This document shows, piece by piece, positions 23,731 to 26,965 of a DNA stretch of 26,965 bases (positions within the stretch are counted from its first letter, which is position 1; every line of letters begins with the position of its first letter). The stretch spans positions 919 through 27,883 of the forward strand of contig DFYP01000126.1 in the NCBI GenBank assembly GCA_002382645.1, given 5' to 3'. The position numbers and the translations under genes are program-made. The notes beneath the pieces were generated by a model, which was not told where the DNA came from, searched no databases, and saw only the letters and a list, made by a program, of their open reading frames with translations. Source of the stretch: Desulfovibrio sp. UBA4079 (GTDB taxonomy: Bacteria; Desulfobacterota; Desulfovibrionia; Desulfovibrionales; Desulfovibrionaceae).

Positions 23731-24603
23731 ATGAAAGAGCGGATTCTCGTCACCGGCGCCACGGGGAACGTGGGCCGGGAACTGGTGCGGATTCTGGCCG
23801 AGCGGGGCGCCGCGGTGATTGCCGGCGTGACCTCGGAGGACAAGGCCCGGGCCCTGGAGGCCCAGGGAGTGGCCGCCGAGGTCTTCAGTTTTTCCGACGA
23901 CGAATCCTTGAAGAGGATCATGGAGGGCAAGAAGCGGCTCTTCCTGCTTCTGCCCTTCAAGGAGGGCATGAAGCGCTGGGGCCTGGCCGCCCTGGCCGCG
24001 GCCCGGGCCGCGGGCGTGGAGCATGTGGTCCGCTCCTCGGGATTGCTGGCCGACACCGAGGCCCACTTCCAGCTGGGCAAGGTCCACGGCGGCATCGACG
24101 ACGCCCTGGAGAAGAGCGGACTGCCCTTCACCATCCTGCGGCCCAACGTCTTCATGCAGAATTATGTCCGGGCCCAGAGCGCCGAGATCCGCGAGCACAA
24201 CCGCTTTTCCCTGCCCGAGGCCGAGGCCCGCGTGAGCCGCATCGACGCCCGCGACATCGCGGCCTGCGCCGCCGCGGTGCTGCTCGATCCCGCGGAGCAC
24301 GCCGGCAGGACCTACCTGCTCACCGGCCCCGAGGCCCTCTCGGGCGAGGACGTGGCCGCGGTCCTTTCCGAGGAGTCCGGCCGGACCATCGCCTATCGCC
24401 CGCTTTCCGAGGAACAGGCCCGCGAGGCCTGGCTCGCCGCCGGGTTGCCGGAGTGGAACGTGAACATGCTCCTGGGTCTGGCCCGGCAGGTGCGCGAGGG
24501 CGTCATGGCCCTGGTCACCGGGGCGGTGAAGCACCTCTCCGGCCGGGAGCCCATCCCCTTCCGCCTGTTCGCCCGCGACTTCCGCCGCAGCTGGAGCAGC
24601 TAG
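23731..24603 (+). CDS. NmrA-like NAD(P)-binding atypical SDR protein
   Basis: This 290-residue protein starts with a Rossmann nucleotide site, RILVTGATGNVGRELVRIL. It continues as an atypical short-chain dehydrogenase of the NmrA/QOR2 type: VEHVVRSSGLLADTEAHFQLGKVHGGIDDALEKS-like mid-region, then LPFTILRPNVFMQNY and RVSRIDARDIAACAAAVL. Such proteins are NAD(P)H sensors or quinone/NADPH oxidoreductases; substrate is unknown. ATG 23731 is 2 bases after the folD stop, with GCAGGAG at the end of folD as ribosome site, so it is coupled to folD. The TAG stop at 24601-24603 overlaps the stop of the opposite-strand dipeptidase gene. Confidence 0.85.
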   Translation: MKERILVTGATGNVGRELVRILAERGAAVIAGVTSEDKARALEAQGVAAEVFSFSDDESLKRIMEGKKRLFLLLPFKEGMKRWGLAALAAARAAGVEHVVRSSGLLADTEAHFQLGKVHGGIDDALEKSGLPFTILRPNVFMQNYVRAQSAEIREHNRFSLPEAEARVSRIDARDIAACAAAVLLDPAEHAGRTYLLTGPEALSGEDVAAVLSEESGRTIAYRPLSEEQAREAWLAAGLPEWNVNMLLGLARQVREGVMALVTGAVKHLSGREPIPFRLFARDFRRSWSS

Positions 24604-25250
24604 CGCGGGAGGGGCAGGTCGAGCATCTCGTAGTTCTGCCAGTTCGGCCCGTCGAAGTGCCACCACTCCGTGGGCAGGGGCTCGAAGCCCTGGGCGGCCA
24701 TGGCCGCCTCCAGGACGGCGCGGTTTTTGAGCGCCTCTGCCGAAGCCCCCTGGAAATCACGGTGGGCCTTTTCCGTGAAGTCGTCGAAGCCCGAGGGCAT
24801 GGGCAGCTCCCTGCCGGTCTTGTCCACCAGGCCCACGTCCACGGCCGCGCCGCGGTTGTGCTTGGAGCCCACCATGATCGTGCCGTCCTTCTTTTCCGGA
24901 CGGGCCACGTAGCGCTCGTCCGGCACGATGGCCCAGAAGCGCTCCTGCACGTGGAACGGGCGGTAGCAGTCGAAAAGCTTGAGCCCGAGACCCTGCTTGC
25001 GCAGCGCGGCCTGCGCCGCCAGCAGCCTTTTGGCCACGTCGGCGCGCAGGAAGCAGCGGGCCGAGGGATAGACCGCCTGGCCGCTGAAGTTGTTGGTCGT
25101 GGCGTAGCGCATGTCCAGCAGCAGGGTCGCGTCCAGGCTGGAGGGCTCCACGAACCCGGCGTCGCGCAGGGTCTTTTCCGCGTCGGACTGGGCCAGGGCC
25201 ACGGCGCAGAGCGCGAGCAGCATGAGGCAGGCGAGGAGGATGCGGCGCAT
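24600..25250 (-). CDS. VanX-like D-alanyl-D-alanine dipeptidase (M15D), exported
   Basis: This 216-residue protein has a signal peptide (MRRILLACLMLLALCAVALA, cleaved near Q21). The zinc site of the VanX family is intact: SKHNRGAAVD gives H131 and D138, and EWWH gives the catalytic base E195 and ligand H198. The substrate-pocket elements YATTNNFSG and DCYRP are present as well. Family members split D-Ala-D-Ala; the Gram-negative periplasmic version is thought to recycle peptidoglycan-derived D-alanine. There is no vanH/vanA neighbour, so glycopeptide resistance is not suggested. AGGAG lies 7 bases before the ATG. It ends within the overlapping CTAG stop shared with the converging gene. Confidence 0.9.
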   Translation of the reverse strand: MRRILLACLMLLALCAVALAQSDAEKTLRDAGFVEPSSLDATLLLDMRYATTNNFSGQAVYPSARCFLRADVAKRLLAAQAALRKQGLGLKLFDCYRPFHVQERFWAIVPDERYVARPEKKDGTIMVGSKHNRGAAVDVGLVDKTGRELPMPSGFDDFTEKAHRDFQGASAEALKNRAVLEAAMAAQGFEPLPTEWWHFDGPNWQNYEMLDLPLPR

Positions 25251-25270
25251 AGGGTGCTCCTGTTTCCTTC

Positions 25271-25302
25271 CTGTTGACCCAAGTCCATGCCGCGGTCAAC
25301 AG
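25271..25302. promoter_or_regulatory. Operator-like inverted repeat upstream of the vanX-like gene
   Basis: CTGTTGACC (25271-25279) and GGTCAACAG (25294-25302) form a perfect 9-bp inverted repeat with a 14-base spacer. It lies between divergent genes and no T run follows, so a protein-binding site is more likely than a terminator. Confidence 0.5.
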
Positions 25303-25318
25303 CGGTTGCAGGAACGTA

Positions 25319-25342
25319 CAAGACCTGTGCTTCGAGGTCTTG
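25319..25342. promoter_or_regulatory. Second inverted repeat upstream of the cupin gene
   Basis: CAAGACCT (25319-25326) and AGGTCTTG (25335-25342) form a perfect 8-bp inverted repeat with an 8-base spacer, 17 bases after the first one. Both share GACC/GGTC cores. TTGCTA at 25340-25345, a possible -35 box with a poor CATACC at 25362-25367, would overlap it. Confidence 0.45.
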
Positions 25343-25387
25343 CTAGAAACAGGGGCAGCGACATACCCTCAACCCGGGAGAAGCCCC

Positions 25388-25774
25388 ATGTCCTCTTTGT
25401 TGGAATCCTTCTGCGATGGCTCGGTGGCCTGCGTGGCGGGCGAGGCCGCTGCGGCGGACATGCCCTGGAACGCGCATCCCGCGTTTTCCGGCGTGGCCCT
25501 CAAGCATCTGGTGCCGGGCCGGGACACCGGCGGCCGCTTCAGCCTGCACCTCGTGCGCGTGGAGGGCGGCTGCGCCCTGTCCGAACACGCTCACGCGGAG
25601 AACTGGGAACTGCATGAAGTGATCGAGGGCGAAGGCGTCTGCCATTTCGCCGGACGCAGCGTGGACTACGCGCCGGGAGTCTGCGGCGTGCTGCCCGCCG
25701 GAGTGGCGCACGAGGTCCAGGCCGGACCGCGGGGCCTTTGCCTGCTGGCCGTGTTTACGCCGGCCCTGCTCTGA
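25388..25774 (+). CDS. Small cupin-domain protein
   Basis: This 128-residue protein is a single cupin barrel. The first metal motif is GGCALSEHAHAENWELHEV with H67, H69 and E74 as likely ligands; the second is VLPAGVAHEVQAG. Such one-domain cupins can be sugar- or small-ligand-binding proteins, isomerases or dioxygenases, and the sequence does not decide which. GGGAG lies 7 bases before this ATG; an in-frame ATG at 25274 would read through both inverted repeats and is not favoured. The AraC-family gene starts 9 bases after the stop and itself has an N-terminal cupin, so the pair may respond to the same ligand. Confidence 0.85.
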   Translation: MSSLLESFCDGSVACVAGEAAAADMPWNAHPAFSGVALKHLVPGRDTGGRFSLHLVRVEGGCALSEHAHAENWELHEVIEGEGVCHFAGRSVDYAPGVCGVLPAGVAHEVQAGPRGLCLLAVFTPALL

Positions 25775-25783
25775 GGAGGCGAC

Positions 25784-26587
25784 GTGTCCGGAGAGGAGCT
25801 GACGTTTCTGCGGGCCGACGCGCTGCCCGGTCTCACGCTGGTCTCCGGGATCGGCGTGACCAGGGACGTGGCCCGTCATCTGCACGCTTCCTTCTGCTTC
25901 GGCGTGGTGCTCGACGGACGCCGCGCGCTCCTGGTGGATGGACGCGAGCACGAGGCCGCGGCGGGCGACGTGCTCGTGGTGGAACCCGGCCGCGTCCACG
26001 CCGTGCGCACCATCGCGGCCTGCTCCTATCACATGTTCAGCCTGGAGGAAGAGGCTGCGCGGCGCGGCTTCGCGCGCATCGACGGAGGATGCGGCGATCT
26101 TCCATGCTTCCCTGTTCCCGTGCTCCGCGACAGGACCCTGGCGCACGTCCTCGAGGACCTTGCCGAGTCCTTTCACGGTGTCGAACTCCTCGAACCGCAG
26201 TCCCTGTTCTGGCAGGTCATGGCCCTGCTGGCGCAGCATGGTGACGTGCGGGAGTTCCCTGTTGGCGCACATTCTGAGCTGATCGTCCGGATCAGGGAGA
26301 TGCTCGAGGAACGTCTTGCGGAGAACGTGACGCTGTCCGAGCTGGCGCGCGCCTGTCAGTTGGACGAGTGGTCTCTCTGTCGCGTCTGTGTGCGCGAGAC
26401 AGGTCTTCCACCCCACGCGCTGCTCCTGCATCTGCGTTTGAAGAAAGCCAGGGAATTGTTTGCTGGCGGGCATTCCGCGGCTGATGTTGCGGCCGCCTGC
26501 GGCTTCTTTGATCAGAGTCATTTGCATCGTCACTTCATGCGACAGGTGGGTATGACACCTGGTCGATACGCTTCCGCGTTCCGCTGA
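25784..26587 (+). CDS. AraC-family transcriptional regulator
   Basis: This 267-residue protein has an N-terminal cupin-like effector domain (FCFGVVLDGRRALLVDG, AAAGDVLVVEPGRVHAVR) followed by a C-terminal double helix-turn-helix of the AraC type from about residue 165 (ENVTLSELARACQLDEWSLCRVC, then HSAADVAAACGFFDQSHLHRHFMRQVGMTPGRY). This is the RhaS/AraC layout of ligand-responsive activators. GTG start with AGGAGG just after the cupin stop, so the two genes form an operon. Codon use in the second half looks less GC-biased than the preceding genes. Its targets may be the cupin gene and/or the divergent dipeptidase, but AraC proteins usually bind direct repeats, not the inverted repeats seen here. 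Confidence 0.92.
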   Translation: MSGEELTFLRADALPGLTLVSGIGVTRDVARHLHASFCFGVVLDGRRALLVDGREHEAAAGDVLVVEPGRVHAVRTIAACSYHMFSLEEEAARRGFARIDGGCGDLPCFPVPVLRDRTLAHVLEDLAESFHGVELLEPQSLFWQVMALLAQHGDVREFPVGAHSELIVRIREMLEERLAENVTLSELARACQLDEWSLCRVCVRETGLPPHALLLHLRLKKARELFAGGHSAADVAAACGFFDQSHLHRHFMRQVGMTPGRYASAFR

Positions 26588-26796
26588 AATGGTCCCGCAA
26601 GGTCCGCCGCGCGCGGGTCGGACTGTATCTTTCTTCACAACATTCATACATTTTAAATTACTCTGCGATATGCATGGATAAAGGATTCCCTGTCGCACAC
26701 ATCGACTTTTCGGGCGATCGATGCGCCTTGCTGTGTGTGGATTCTCTTGTATTTTTCCAAAAATAATGTATCGCGTTTCGAAACAGGAGGTGCACG
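26588..26796. other. AT-richer intergenic region
   Basis: This 209-base gap is visibly richer in A+T than the rest of the window, with runs such as ATTTTTCCAAAAATAATG. An imperfect GTCCG/CGGAC hairpin (26602-26623) followed by a pyrimidine-rich stretch may end AraC transcription. AGGAGG at about 26785-26790 serves the next gene. No clear promoter pair was identified. Confidence 0.5.
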
Positions 26797-26965
26797 ATGC
26801 CTTCGATGAAACCGACGGAGAACGCCATGACCACGACGACGGAGTCCAAGGAAGCGGTGGCCCCGAAGAAGGCCGCCCCGAAGAAGGCCGCGCCGAAGAA
26901 GGCCGCTGCCAAGAAGGCCGCGCCCAAGAAGGCCGCTGCCAAGAAGGCTGCCCCGAAGAAGGCCG
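26797..26965 (+). CDS. Histone H1-like Lys/Ala/Pro-rich repeat protein (partial)
   Basis: Only the first 56 residues are in the window. A short leader MPSMKPTENAMTTTTESKEA is followed by PKKAA/AKKAA pentapeptides to the edge. Such lysine-alanine-proline tails occur in eukaryotic histone H1 and in bacterial H1-like nucleoid proteins (BpH1, Hc1/Hc2, AlgP tails); they bind DNA without fixed structure. A strong AGGAGG lies 6 bases before the ATG. M4 and M11 are alternative starts. The rest of the protein is outside the window, so a folded domain attached to this tail cannot be excluded. Confidence 0.75.
   Translation, partial: MPSMKPTENAMTTTTESKEAVAPKKAAPKKAAPKKAAAKKAAPKKAAAKKAAPKKA
26863..26965 (+). 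repeat. 15-base tandem repeat encoding PKKAA/AKKAA
   Basis: Nearly seven 15-base units, each around AAGAAGGCCGC with a variable CCG/GCC codon, run to the window edge. Units differ mostly at third codon positions. The tract is in frame, so unit gain or loss would change protein length without a frameshift. Confidence 0.9.

Noticed and set aside
24600..25250. Glycopeptide resistance locus suggested by the VanX-like protein
   Set aside because: No vanH, vanA or vanS/R neighbours, and the protein has a signal peptide, fitting peptidoglycan turnover in a Gram-negative cell instead.
26863..26965. CRISPR-like short repeats
   Set aside because: The 15-base units are contiguous, in frame and without spacers; they encode a Lys/Ala/Pro repeat.

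Overview
The window is strongly GC-rich bacterial DNA, densely packed with genes. The best match is a deltaproteobacterial sulfate reducer of the Desulfovibrio type. The main reason is the first 9 kb: an organic-acid oxidation operon with a D-lactate dehydrogenase-like flavoprotein, its Fe-S partner, LutC and a LutB-LutA fusion, in the order I recall from the lactate utilisation operons of Desulfovibrio. The multiheme cytochrome on the other strand fits the same kind of organism. No rRNA, tRNA, CRISPR array, transposase or phage gene was seen.

Region 1 (1-9173, + strand) is the lactate operon. It holds the end of a FAD-linked dehydrogenase, a GlcF-like Fe-S subunit, a fused ADP-forming acyl/acetate-CoA ligase, a BioD-like/DRTGG protein, LutC, LutB-LutA, an FMN-dependent 2-hydroxyacid dehydrogenase with an N-terminal cysteine motif, and a small Dabb protein. 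It closes with a perfect hairpin terminator. The genes suggest oxidation of D- and L-lactate to pyruvate, with acetyl-CoA converted directly to acetate plus ATP; the usual pta-ackA pair is not in this stretch. Region 2 (9175-11122, +) is a CBS-domain protein and an ArsB/NhaD-type permease, ending at an 18-bp bidirectional terminator shared with the opposing genes.

Region 3 (11139-14823, - strand) is a two-gene membrane redox module. A CydA-like membrane domain is fused to a large tail carrying eight CxxCH haem c motifs, and it is paired with a second polytopic protein that looks paralogous to the CydA-like domain. This is the most unusual part of the window. Region 4 (about 14850-17233, +) holds type III pantothenate kinase and enolase, the latter with a recognisable sigma70 promoter and terminator.

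Region 5 (17342-22759, +) is a signalling operon: a lipoprotein substrate-binding protein without a transporter, a membrane histidine kinase, a REC-HDOD response regulator and a REC plus degenerate HD-GYP regulator, the last three coupled by ATGA overlaps. Region 6 (22780-24603, +) is folD with its own promoter and a coupled NmrA-like oxidoreductase. A VanX-like D,D-dipeptidase (-) converges on it, with the two stop codons overlapping. Region 7 (25250-26965) has two inverted repeats between vanX and a cupin gene, an AraC-family regulator, an AT-richer gap, and the start of a Lys/Ala/Pro-rich histone H1-like protein cut by the window edge.
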